Below, in pieces: positions 35,097 to 45,689 of a stretch of DNA of 64,000 bases; position 1 is the stretch's first letter, and every line of letters begins with the position of its first letter. The translations under genes and the position numbers were made by a program. The notes beneath the pieces were generated by a model. That model was not told the origin of the DNA and did not search any database. It saw nothing but the letters and a program-made list of their open reading frames with translations. The DNA is from Narthecium ossifragum (taxonomy: Eukaryota > Streptophyta > Magnoliopsida > Dioscoreales > Nartheciaceae): assembly GCA_963920575.1 (NCBI GenBank), contig OY986964.1, forward strand, positions 12,584,663-12,648,662, read 5' to 3'.

Positions 35097-35400
35097 AGAC
35101 AGTAAACAACGCTTGGTGGGAGGCAGCCCATCTTTTCTTTGCATTTTATTAGCTTGTTTGAAATGTCTTCTTTGTATGCTTGCTTGTTTTCCACTTAGTT
35201 GCATGCTTGATTTTGGTGTGTTTTTTTTTAGATGCTTGTTGGTCGATTAATTGTGATGTCGTGATTGTCATTGCTGAATTTTCGTGTTGAAAGATGGACT
35301 ATGGTGTGCTTGATTCAGTTTAGTTGATCTGGGGAGGTTAATATTTATGCATAAGTGGTGAGAGCTTAAATTCCCAGGTTTATTATGCGTTTTATCATGT
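35097..35400 (+). other. 3' untranslated region of the repeat-built element
   Basis: AAACAACGCTTGGTGGGAGGCAGCC directly follows the stop codon in sense orientation; a GGGAGGCAACCC-like motif after the ORF is familiar from plant Ty3 elements. The rest is T-rich and non-coding. Confidence 0.5.
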
Positions 35401-35412
35401 TTCATTGAGAGC

Positions 35413-35816
35413 GATCGATCCGTCCCCACAAGCTAGGATCGATCCTTCTTCGCTTCACGCATACTTTTCAATGGGCCTTAGTCGGATCGATCCCACTTAC
35501 CCCGACGGATCGATCCAAGTTAGTCGGATCGATCCCACCTATAACCTTGGATTGATCCAAGGTGGGTATTTAACTGTGACAGAACGTTGTCTTTTCTTAC
35601 CTCCATCACATGATCGATCCTTCTATCCCTCCGTCTAACCTTTACTCCGTAAGGAAGTCGGATCGATCGTGCCATGGGAGAGCGATCGATCCTACGTAGC
35701 TAGTTATTGATGACAGAACATGGGGTTTTTGGCGAGCTACTTTCCGATCGATCCTTCGATCCGTCCGGCCCATTGAGTAAGTTAGATCGATCCCTTTCAA
35801 CGAGTTCGATCGATCC
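35413..35816 (+). repeat. GATCGATC array in the 3' region of the repeat-built element
   Basis: Sites start at 35413/35437, 35485/35508, 35527/35550, 35612, 35661/35684, 35746 and 35785/35808; doublet spacing is mostly 23 bp, once 24 bp. The surrounding words (TCCTTCTATCCCTCCG) resemble those in LTR B3 (TCCAGCTATCCCTCC), so this may be a diverged piece of a family B LTR. Confidence 0.65.
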
Positions 35817-35929
35817 GAACTATTTAGTCGCTATTTCATCCGATCGCACCTGATGCGTCCAAGTGACAACAGATCGATCCAGCCGGTCTAGGCCGATCTT
35901 CCTTCTCGAATCTTATGGAAACAAATTAT

Positions 35930-36830
35930 GGTTAGACCACCGACGCCGTCGTCGTCCCCAAGTTGGACTCAAATGCTAACTTGAGCAATATCTGCTCTCC
36001 GGCCTCTACTACCATCGAAAACACCTCCTCTGACGCCGGTAAGCTTCCCATGTGTCCTCCGACATCACCGATCCTCTCCTCTGTGTTCCTTCCTCCTCTA
36101 CTATCCGTGCTTCATTTGTTTCTCAGCCACCGGCAGCACCCATGGCTTTCGCCATGAGTCTTGATCAATGACGCCGGCGGCCAAGGCCGGCGTCCTCCTT
36201 CCCTTCCTTCTACCTTCCCTTCTTCCCTCCCTCCGGCGTCCTCCTTCTCTGTTTCCCCGTCTTCTCTTCTTCATTTTCTTCCTTCCCATCTTTTCCTATT
36301 CTCTCCGTCCTTCCCTCCGGCCATTGTTCCATACCGACCCCCTACCTCTACGGAGCCAAGTCCCCAGCCATGATACTAATGCTTGTAGCTTGTCGGTTTG
36401 CATGTCGCCTTTGTGCTTGCTTAGTTTGAATGTTTATCTGTTAGGTTTCTTGTACCTAGGCACATGTAGTACCATGGGTTTGTTCTTCTTGAGTTAGACT
36501 GTATCTTGGGGTCAGTTTTGTATTCTTGGTTGGGTGGGACTCGCTTGGTTTGTGCTGGGAGGATAGCTATATTCTTGTTAGTGGATTTATATATTGGATG
36601 TTGGCTGTGGGGGTGTGCCCTGCGTGGGTATGTGTGTAGTGTGGATGTGAATGTGATGATGGAGCAATATGTATGTGCATGGGAATGTGGATGTGGATTG
36701 GTGATTGTTAATGTAGATGTAATGAAAATTTTGTACAGCCCTTGTGCTTATTGAATAAATAGAGGAAATGTTGCCCAATTTTTCTCCAATTTTTACGCTT
36801 ATTCATTACTTTCCATAAATGCAATCATGG
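35930..36830 (+). other. GC- and CT-rich unidentified segment
   Basis: Sequence composition changes abruptly here (CCACCGACGCCGTCGTCGTC). 36190-36340 is strongly pyrimidine-rich on the + strand. It ends in a 3'-UTR-like stretch with AATAAA near 36757. Short frames (35963-36157, 36161-36497) are low complexity without a recognised domain. It could be an inserted gene fragment or the 5' part of a non-LTR element. Confidence 0.3.
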
Positions 36831-37466
36831 GGTATTTCTTCTCTGATTTTACAGGGCGTATATGCTATGGAATGCACATCCACGACCAGCAAGTTGACGT
36901 CACAACATTACTTGGTTTTCACGACTAACCTTGATCCGCTAATCTGTTTTTATTTTTATCACTAAGGTTACCTTTTCTTACGAAGCCTCTACAGGTTATC
37001 TCTACCCTATATTCTTTGATTTATTTTTATGACTTAGTGTAATTGGGGACAATTACATTTAAGTTTGGAGGTAGAATTCTAGGAATTCATGTTTATTTAT
37101 TTATTTTATGATAACCAACTATTATACATCCCCTGGATTATGTCAGAAGAATGAAATTATGAGACTTATTGATAAAGATGCTTGATTTAGAAATTTTTCT
37201 TATCAATTATTCAGAATTTTATATATCATATAAGATTTTGTAAATTTAGCTATGCATGACATAAGTCCTATACTTTAACACTTTTACCATGATTTAGGGA
37301 TAACTTGACAGATCTTATTGCACTTGAGCACTTTCACATGTGTAGGAGTTGAAGTTAGATTCTGAGCATGAGACTAGGATAGATCTACAGACCTCTCTGT
37401 CATGTCACAGAAGATACATGAACACATGTAATTTTCTGTATATGTGTTGGCAAGTGCAAGGCTTTA
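36831..37466 (+). other. retroelement non-coding region with purine tract
   Basis: Contains TTGGGGACAATTACATTTAAGTTTGGAGG at 37042-37070 in spirit of the conserved GGGGACAAT...AAGTTTGGGGG motif found between ORF and 3' LTR of plant Tat/Athila elements. No LTR start follows directly. I see no gene. Confidence 0.4.
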
Positions 37467-38206
37467 ATGATAATTCAAGATTCTGAGCTTGTGGAGACGA
37501 CTTATACACAGACGATTCCAGGGACCTGGGATGATTATGATGGTCATATCGATGCCAAATCCTACAAGCATCCCAATGTCGCCTTAACGTCCAACAACTA
37601 TCTGGAACACAATGAGCCTTTCTACTCTTATCCTAGAGCTTATGATGATTATGTGCATGATACTTATGTTGCTACTTCCCATGATGTGCATGTTGATGAG
37701 CCTAATACATATGATGCATGTGTCAATGACTTTAGTGCTTGTGATGCTTACATCCATGATTTTAATGCTTATGGTGCACATGCTCAAGATGTTAATGTTG
37801 ATGATACATATGCTCGTGATTGTAGTGCTAGTGTGGATGTTCAAAATTCTAGTTCTATTGATGCACAAGCTATTGATTCTAATGTGTGTGTGATGCATAT
37901 GCACATGATTTTAGCGCTCCTACGCATGTTCATGATACTAACATTCACTACGCATATGCTCATGATTCCAATGTTAGTAATGCACATGTTCATGTCTCTT
38001 ATGCTGGCGATGCACATGTTTCTCCTCAATTTTCTGTGGCAGAGATTTTGGACTTACTTAAGGAGGCTAAAACGAAGCCTAATTTTGACTCTTTCATTCT
38101 GCAATTACTTATGAAGGACGAGGAAAAGGCATGCCAACTATGCGAGGTAATCACATCTTTTAGCGTGCACGAACTTGGATGGACACATCAGTTGGAAGAA
38201 GACTAA
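37467..38206 (+). pseudogene. His/Asp-rich tandem-repeat ORF, frameshifted
   Basis: The first frame (37467 onward) starts MIIQDSELVETTYTQTIPG and then becomes a degenerate ~10-11 residue repeat of the type DAYxHDFNA (YDDYVHD, YDACVNDFSA, CDAYIHDFNA, YGAHAQDVNV). At a TG run (37881-37890) the repeat passes into another frame (CDAYAHDFSAPTHVHD) that continues to 38206 and ends with a non-repetitive segment (SVAEILDLLKEA, CQLCEVITSFSVHELGW). A two-base slip in the TG run explains the switch. It lies in retroelement surroundings and is not a recognised family. A histidine-rich repeat could bind metal, but nothing here proves that. Confidence 0.5.
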
Positions 38207-38370
38207 GTACTCTAGTACGGGCCTGTCAGCAGCGAGGAAGATCCGGATGACTACCAAGACCACCACGACCATGTATTCGTTGAACCTTCATTGGCTAAAC
38301 TTCAAGCCATTACTTCTAAGCCATTGGTATATTTCCTGTGTTTATTTCATCTCCTTGGATAGTTAGGAAG

Positions 38371-38721
38371 AACATGACCATGATAGATACTTTTAGATTT
38401 CGACGGATTTATCTCAGATTTTGTGATCTTAGCATCCTTGACCACGAGCCTGATGGCATTATTGATAGGTCATTGAATGAGTCACTGAAACTTGAGCACA
38501 ATGATGACACATATTTCTATTTGAGAGATCCACCTATCTTGTTTATTGGTGTTAGAATGCAAAAGCTAGTTCTTCCACTTGTAATATGCCACTTGGATTC
38601 ACATGGTGAATTACCCTTGGTGATACTACTAAGGTTAACCCTTCAGGTCATGGCACTTACTGATTTTGCATATCATCGTGCTAGGGCACGGCCGCCAAGG
38701 GCGCAGTTAAAAATCCCTTAG
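38371..38721 (+). CDS. unidentified ORF fragment downstream of the repeat ORF
   Basis: An open frame in retroelement surroundings (MTMIDTFRFRRIYLRFCDLSI... LRDPPILFIGVRMQKL). No motif recognised. It may be the tail of the element that carries the preceding repeat ORF. Weak evidence for a true gene. Confidence 0.25.
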   Translation, partial: NMTMIDTFRFRRIYLRFCDLSILDHEPDGIIDRSLNESLKLEHNDDTYFYLRDPPILFIGVRMQKLVLPLVICHLDSHGELPLVILLRLTLQVMALTDFAYHRARARPPRAQLKIP

Positions 38722-39108
38722 AACACCAGCCCCCCTCCACCCTATGCTCTTCACCCATCCTACCGCCGGCAACCATTCTCCTCGACCACCGGTGACCTCC
38801 ACCGCCCTCCACCACCTAAATAACTCCAGAGTCTCACGGATGCGACCTCGCTACTGCGGCCATCGGTGGTGATTACGACCATCGGCAGTGACTGCGACCT
38901 CGTTAATGTGACCAGGTAAGCCTATCTATCTTTTCACTGTGTTTCTCAATCTCTCTGGCTTCTCTTAGTTTCTTTTTTTCTCCTTTGGAGAAGATTTGGG
39001 GAGTTTGAGTCTATTGTCAGTTCAGCAAATCTTATTGCTGAATTTGACATAATTCTATCTCCTGCTCTCTGATATCTTTGATATTTCACATCGATTAAAC
39101 TATTGTTG
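38722..39108. other. non-coding, left part of the Harbinger region
   Basis: A GC-rich stretch with repeated ACCGCCxTCC and CGACCATCGGCAG words, followed by T-rich DNA. No gene. The left end of the Harbinger element should lie here, but I could not find a matching terminal repeat. Confidence 0.4.
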
Positions 39109-42100
39109 ATAGCTTATTGACTCACAAAGAGATGAAGATTTCTTCAATGCTCTATGTCAAGATGGAACTCATCCTAATCGACAAGAATCACAGTTTAGAT
39201 TGAACTCTCCGATCCAAGTGGATGTAACAATTAAAGACAAGAGAGTGGTGCAGGGTGGGAATTTCTCCATAGAAGAAGATAATATACTTGTCTCGACATG
39301 GTTAAATACTAGTTTGGACGCTATTCATGGGAACGATCAAAAGGCAAGGTCATTTTGGAAAAGAGTTAAGTGTTATTATTGTCGCGCCTTGACTCGCGAA
39401 GGCCCAACTGGGCCGGACGACGTGAACCGGAACCTAACCAATGCAGAATAAATTTGGCGAGGGGTTCCCTCTAATCTACTGGTTTCCCTAAACAATTCCT
39501 AAGCACCCTTATTGAAACAATAATTAACAATCTCAAAAGATATAATATAGTATTCAAATCCTCAAAAGGGTTTACATTTATACCATATACTCCCGTAGGA
39601 GACTATCTAAACAAAAAGGGTGTAGAAGACTATCACCGCTCCTCAAGCACCGCCAGACGCCTCCGCGCCACCAAACACCTGCCCGGTAGGGGCCATAGAA
39701 GAAGAGCTAACGCCTGCACCTGCAAAACGCAGCCCGGGTAGGAGTGAGCATAAAGCTCAGTAGGGTTCTACACTACGACACACAGAAAGGAGGGAACTCA
39801 ACAATGTCGCCCTCAAGCAAGGCCTGGGTGAACACAGGGGTCCCATAACCCCATTGCGTGTCCCAATGAGCAGGAAACCAGCACTGTTGTCTCACAGCAG
39901 GACGAAGTGAATACTGCTGATGGGAGTCCAACCCGCTGAGTAGGCACACCCTCTACTCAAGAGACATGGATCACCGGACACCGACTGCACCTCAGCACCA
40001 CGCTCAAAGCCGACACGACCTCTAAATCATCGATCAACTTGTATTCGAGTCATCTAGGCCTATCATCGATATTGACGGAATACTACAATCCAACCTAGAC
40101 GTTGCTACCCGCCACGGTCCTAGAGCTAAATCCGAGCAACCCAAAAGCCTCGGATTGGCGATCGACCCATCGCCCACGCCCTAATCTTATACATCTAATA
40201 CACAACAGAATACATGCTATGATCATGCGTAGGTAAGAGGTAAGCATGCAACAGTATGATAAAGATAACATACAAGTCCAACTGGATCGCTGCAGTGATA
40301 CTACCGATCGCTGCCAGCCAATCAGCAGCGGGTCCCGGCATTACGACGGTAAACCGCAGATAAACATGCTGGGATCAACATATCCAAAATCGAAAAACAT
40401 CCGACGGCTCGATTACTGAGAAAATACTAATCAAAAACCACTAATCTCACTAATTACCTTTAATTACTGCAACGCAGCCCATCCGTAGGAAATTCATAAC
40501 AAATCATACGAAAATCATAAAATTATGAAACGGGTTGGGTCGGAGAGGCGATTCAACGATCTACAACTCTCATGTTCACCATAAATGAAGATCATGCATG
40601 TCCAGACCGGAAAACGCGCCGTAAACTGGCTGCTCATCAAGAACAGAGAAACCGGAAAATCCGAGTTTAAACATGCTAAAAACCTACTAAAATCTCAATA
40701 AAATCTTAAGAAACTTACAACAGAAATTAATCTAAGCAAGAGGCATCCAACAACACCAAGAACACCTAGTCTACCGGCTAGATTAAGAAAAACCCCCTAT
40801 TAACCCACGTAGGTAGAAACCTACCGGAAACGCAATCCTCGGCTGATTCCCCGCCAGAGGAGGGAGAACGGAAGGGAAGAAGGGGCTGCCGGAAACAGGG
40901 GAAACAGGGCCGCGGGAAAGAGAAGGAAGAAGGAGAAGGAAGGAGAAGGAGAAGAGGAAAAGCTAGGGAAGGGGGAGAAGAAGAGGATAAAGGAGATGAG
41001 AAGAGAGAAAGTCTTCTCTCCCTCTGACAGTGGAGAGAGACGGCCAACGACGGCCTTCCTCTCAGAAATCACCGCCAAGGTTTTCTGGCACATGAAGATC
41101 AATCTTCTTTTCAAGGAAGATCGATCTCCTTTGCAAGGAAGATCGATCTCCTTTACCCAGAAACTCAAACTTCGGCTAAAACACAAGTCCAAGCTTGGAT
41201 CATTCGATTCCAGTTCCACCTAACCATTCTAATCAAATACTAACACAAATAAGGTCAGTGTGTGCACACGCGGATGTGAAACAAATCGACAAGACGCAAT
41301 TTACCAAATTGCCCTTGCGGTCTACAACGAGCCTTGGGCCCGACCCAGGTGGTCAACCCAGGAGTAGAGGGACAGGTCCTCACGATTATGATGAGTACAC
41401 AACAACAAAGTACCCAGACCACTCTGAAGAGTCTCTGAGCAATCGCTGGTCAAGCATTCAACTTGCGGTGAACAAGTACATGGGTTTTTTGGCTGAAATT
41501 GAGGTGTCACGACCATCTGGTTGTAATGAACAAGATAATGTAACTAACATTCATTTATATTAAGTTAATTCGATATAAGATTGCTTATTTTGATATGGTC
41601 ATATCTTATATTTGATGGCTTTTTGTAAATTGAAGAGGGTAAAAAGATGTATCTTAGTATTCAAAATAGCCATTTTCAATTTGAGCATTGTTGGAACAAA
41701 CTAAGGCACCAACCAAAATGGATTGCTCAAGTTGGCCAACCCTCTTCTAAAAGAAAGCAATCTGGGTCATGCCCTTTTTCTACAGCAGATGTGATAACTT
41801 TGGACGAAGATAATACATCCGCATCAGCATCAATTGACTTGAAAGGCCATTTGGTCGAAAGGCCACGAAGAAGAGACGAAAAAGCCAAGATTCATCAGAA
41901 TTTCATGGGGTATTTATTAAGTGGGCAGAAGATAAAAAGCTAGAACGTGCGGAGAGAATGGCACAAGCTGAAAAACAATGGCTAGAGCACCTGACCATTG
42001 AGAATGAAAAGATTGATATTGAACGACAAAAGGCTTTGGCGGAGAGAGAGAAGGCTCATGCGGAGATAGAAAAGGCTCAGGCTGCAGAGGCCAACATTGA

Positions 42101-42227
42101 TATACAACGAGATCAAATTGAGATGCAACAGAGGGAGAAAGAGATGCAAATCAAGATGACAGATTTAAACACTTAAATGATGTGCAAAGGAAATATATTG
42201 CACAACTTCAAGCTGAAATCTTGGCGA
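39109..42227 (+). pseudogene. PIF/Harbinger SANT (Myb-like) accessory ORF, split by LTR A4
   Basis: This is the DNA-binding partner of PIF/Harbinger transposase, often annotated as glutathione S-transferase T3-like. Upstream of the LTR: NFSIEEDNILVSTWLNTSLD and SFWKRVKCYY. Downstream of the LTR the frame resumes with DEYTTTKYPDH and SLSNRWSSIQLAVNKYMG. A further segment (41647-41943) has FEHCWNKLRHQPKW, then a charged coiled-coil region (41958-42176, EREKAHAEIEKAQAAEANID) and, in another frame, NDVQRKYIAQLQAEILAK. Removing the LTR and one ATTAT copy restores a continuous frame, so the gene was split by that insertion. Later stops and a frameshift also occur. Confidence 0.85.
39380..41384 (-). 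repeat. solo LTR A4 (family A) inside the SANT ORF
   Basis: 2005 bp with a perfect 5-bp duplication ATTAT (39375-39379 and 41385-41389). On the + strand it starts TGTCGCGCCTTG and ends GGTCCTCACG, so one terminal base has changed from A to G. Near its U3 side three GATC-type sites (41100 GATCAATC, 41122, 41144) are spaced 22 bp. No internal region. Confidence 0.9.
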
Positions 42228-42585
42228 AAAGGATATGAATATGTAATTTTTGTTCCACAAAATGTCTTAAATTTGATTATTTACATCTTTGAATTGAAGT
42301 ATCGTTTTGTATCACGACATAGACATTCTTTTTTTTTGTATCATGACACCATCAGTTGATGATAATGAATGCTTTGACCAATTATTGGTGGTTGTAGTTT
42401 TGTGACTAGCATGTGTTGATCCAAACCTTATTTTGATGATACCAATGTGTATTAAATGATTAAATATATGTTTAATATTGATTTCCCCTTTTATTGAAAG
42501 CTATAAAAATTATATTTGAGAAGTTCGTGTACTGGCGGTCGATGCATGGATCGACCGTAGGGTTGCACAGAGTGACCACGGGGTT
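42228..42585. repeat. spacer between the two Harbinger genes, with an LTR-like fragment
   Basis: 42415-42560 (GTTGATCCAAACCTTATTTTGATGATACC, then GGTCGATGCATGGATCGACC) resembles the segment at 58348-58520. The first words look like the start of a Ty1/copia LTR of the SIRE/Maximus type. Only a fragment is present. Confidence 0.4.
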
Positions 42586-43734
42586 TCACAAAGCCTCAAG
42601 GTGAGACCCAGGTAATATCTTGATGAAGGTACATGACAGTTCATCTTCTACAATCATATTATGCATGTTAATGCATGCCACCATAATATCTTTAAGTGTC
42701 TCGCTCAAAAAACCGTACAGGACGCGCACGATTGCAAACCGAGCTTGGAGCACTCCAAATGCACACTCAACATCCTTTCTTGCCGACTCTTGACACATTG
42801 CAAAATGCTTAGGTTTGTTATTTTATGGGCGTGGGATTGTTTTCACAAAAGTAGCCCACTGACGATAAATACCATCGGCCAAATAATACCCCATTGTGTA
42901 ATTATGTCCATTTACCGAATAGTTCATTGTAGGAGCTCGTCCTTGAGTAAGTTCAGAGAAAACAGAATATCGTTCTAACGCATTCATATCATTGTGAGAC
43001 CCAGGTAACCCAAAAAATGCATGCCAAATCCACATATCCTGTGATGCAATAGCTTCTAAAATGATGGTTGGTTTATGAACGTGATCAGAAAACATACATT
43101 TCTAAGCACTCGGAAAGTTCTTCCATTTCCAATACATGCAATCAATACTCTCCAGTATTACCGAAAAACCACAACGCTCGCTGAGTGCAAGCAACCTAGC
43201 AATGTCATCACTGCTTGGTAACCTTAAGTACTCATCACCAAAGATGGAAACTACCGCTTTCACGAATTTTTTTAGACTTTTTGTAGCGGTACTTTCTCCA
43301 ATTCTCACGTAGTCATCCATAGAATCCACAGCCAATCCATAAGTAAGCATTCTCAGTGCTGGAATTATCTTCTATAGAGAAGATAAGCCTAACTTTCCGG
43401 CTGCATTTCTTTTCTGCTGAAAATAGGGCTCACGAGCTTCGACGGTGGTTTGAATGCGAATGAATACCTCACGACGCATGCGGAATCTCCTACGAAACAT
43501 TTCTGCTGGGTACACTTGTGGATCCGCAAAATAATCCTTAAATAAGCGCTCATGTCCTTGCAGTAAATTGCGATCAATATATGCACGTCGCTTATCGGAA
43601 CCACCACGCGATGTTGATCCTCCTCTACGCTCCATTCTTTCCTTTGCACATTTTAACGCCAGCAATTCTTCTAGCTCTTCATCAGAGGAGGTATCATAAT
43701 ACGTTTCCTTTTGGCGTTTTCAGAAGAAATCCAT
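42586..43734 (-). pseudogene. PIF/Harbinger transposase (HARBI1/DDE_Tnp_4 family)
   Basis: From the presumed start (43734): an acidic N-terminus, then FKDYFADPQVYPAEMFRRRFRM, GESTATKSLKKF, ESIDCMYWKWKNFPSA (first Asp of DDE), KPTIILEAIAS, MWIWHAFFGLPGSHNDMN, VNGHNYTMGYYLADGIYRQW (second Asp) and QESARKDVECAFGVLQARFA (Glu). All three catalytic positions are present. Breaks: TGA at codon 5, TAG before KIIPALRML, TAG after NFPSA (Trp expected), and TAA with a disturbed frame before the QESARKD block. It is convergent with the SANT ORF. Confidence 0.9.
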
Positions 43735-44289
43735 TGAGAAGAGTAGATGGGTGAGAATTCAAGTGAATATGGAAGACAAACATGTTCGGTGGGTGAGTTT
43801 GAGAAATGAATAGATCTACTTATATTGAGAAAATATTATCGTTGAGACTATTATTGATGGACAACTATTTTAAAAAAAATAGCCATTAGAAATATAGCTA
43901 TTGGAAATACGACCGTTGGAGATTTGATGAAAGTATAGCTGTTGGAAATTCTAACGGCCATATCTTGAACGATCATATTTTAAGTATTTAATTAATAGAA
44001 CTATTGAGATAAAATTATATATTATTTATTCTATGTTATATTTTAATATAAAATATTATCAAAGTAAAATTATGTAATATAATATTAATTCTATAATTAT
44101 ATGACTGTCAAATAATAAATGGAGAATAGAATATGAAAAGAAAGATGGGGGAATGAGTATTTTAATAATGTAAGGAATGGTTTAGGAAAGCTGATGTAGG
44201 GTGTTGTAAATAAGAAAACCGTAAAATAGGAGAATAATATATATTAGAGTATTTTAGAAAAGATGAATGGGGAGCTGATGCGGATGGCC
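43735..44289. other. right non-coding part of the Harbinger element
   Basis: AT-rich, no gene. It ends with GGAGCTGATGCGGATGGCC followed by TAA, which could be the Harbinger terminus with its TWA-type target site, directly beside the MITE at 44293. I did not find the partner terminus. Confidence 0.4.
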
Positions 44290-44292
44290 TAA

Positions 44293-44447
44293 GAGGCGTT
44301 TGGATGCAGACACGAAATGGAATCCGTGGAAGCCAATTACGGGGAAATGACAGAACCACAGCGTTCGTTAGTTTTGAGCGGATGCAGATTCCAAACTTCC
44401 GGTCGTTCGGCTTGTTCCGTTGGTTCTGTGCCATCCAAACGCCCCCT
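44293..44447. mobile_element. Tourist-like MITE, 155 bp
   Basis: TAA on both sides (44290-44292 and 44448-44450). The termini GAGGCGTTTGGATG and, reversed, AGGGGGCGTTTGGATGG are inverted repeats of the PIF/Harbinger MITE type. No coding capacity. Confidence 0.7.
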
Positions 44448-44450
44448 TAA

Positions 44451-45293
44451 TTAGAGGACATAAAGAAGTGTTGTCATCCCTGTTTGGGTAGGAAATTTTA
44501 TAATGGTCTTCAAGTAAAGGATAAGCCCACATGACTTGGTTCAATATTTGTACGTGTCGACGAGTTTTCATGACAAACAGAGAACTCAACAGCATCTCGG
44601 CGGAGCTGAAATAACGCTGCATAGGACGTGCTCAGGGCGTCGTGACACCCGGAAAGAGGCACGGCGTCGCAGCGGCGCGTAGCGAAGAGCATCATGGGCG
44701 AGAATTGTTTGATTGCTTGAGCGGCAATGAATTGAACACTTGACTTCTCACCATGAATATTCAAAGAAATCTTTCTCCACGTGGTTCTCTTACTTGTTCA
44801 CTTGTGTTTTTCGGTCACAACAACCGGGGCCAGAAAAACTGTCCAGGCTGACAGCAATTAGCCCGGAATTTCCACCCAGACACATAATTCAGTATTTTAT
44901 GAAAGAGTTTTATGTGATTTATCATTAAAAAAACCTCGAATCACTTATGCATTCTTTAGGTTTTCAAGTATTATAACGCATTCTTCAATAGATTCTTATG
45001 TAAAATATTCTTTTGTAAGATCATTTTATCAGTTCGCATTGTTTAAGAGGCCAAATTTGAAAAAATAAAATAAAAAATAACAATATGCAGTTTTAAAATT
45101 TTCAAGTATAATAAAGCAAAAGCTATTTTAAATATGGGTCAGGTTAGATTATATCATCGCAATTGACAAAAAGATATTTTATACCAAACGAAAAAAATTG
45201 GAAAATACATATGATACATGAACATGTAAAAAAAGAACAAATATCTAAATTCGAAGCTTTTGAATAGCATTCTGTGACAAACCCTTACACTAA
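44451..45293. other. intergenic DNA, no gene recognised
   Basis: 44500-44760 is moderately GC-rich with an 84-codon frame on the - strand, without a recognised motif. 44930-45170 is AT-rich. Confidence 0.4.
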
Positions 45294-45522
45294 GGGTGTG
45301 TTTGGATACCGCGGATCCCACGGATCCGTGGTATCCAAGGGACGGTATCCGCGGGTATCCGCGCCCGCAGATACCATCCACGGCGACCGCTCGATTCGAG
45401 CGGATGCTGAAAATGTCCGCTCGATTTTCCGGGATCCGCGCGGAATCCAAACAGAGGGATCCCGCGCCGCGAATCAGCGCGTCCAGCAGATTCTGCGGGA
45501 TCCCCGAGTGCCAAACGCACCC
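45294..45522. mobile_element. Tourist-like MITE, 229 bp
   Basis: TAA flanks (45291-45293 and 45523-45525). The inverted ends are GGGTGTGTTTGGATACC and, reversed, GGGTGCGTTTGGCACTC. The GC-rich interior has palindromic GGATCC/CCGCGG words able to form a strong hairpin. Confidence 0.8.
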
Positions 45523-45689
45523 TAAATCGGGCCCCCTATTATTTCCTAGTGGTTGGTCGTAAAGCATTCAATTTGATCCACTATTTTGACAAACCAAATA
45601 GGCCGAGGGAAGTGGCAAGTGTCGCTTAATCACTCGATAAAGATATTATTACTCCGGCCTTTCAACTTTTTTTGTTCAAACACGCCCAC

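Noticed and set aside
36101..36373. Arg/Lys-Glu-Gly-rich and Pro/Ser-rich frames
   Set aside because: Low-complexity translation of a pyrimidine-rich tract on both strands.
37584..37904. - strand frame of 106 codons opposite the repeat ORF
   Set aside because: Antisense shadow of the codon-periodic repeat; composition (Ile, Met, Ser, Cys) is explained by the complement of GAT, CAT and GCT codons.
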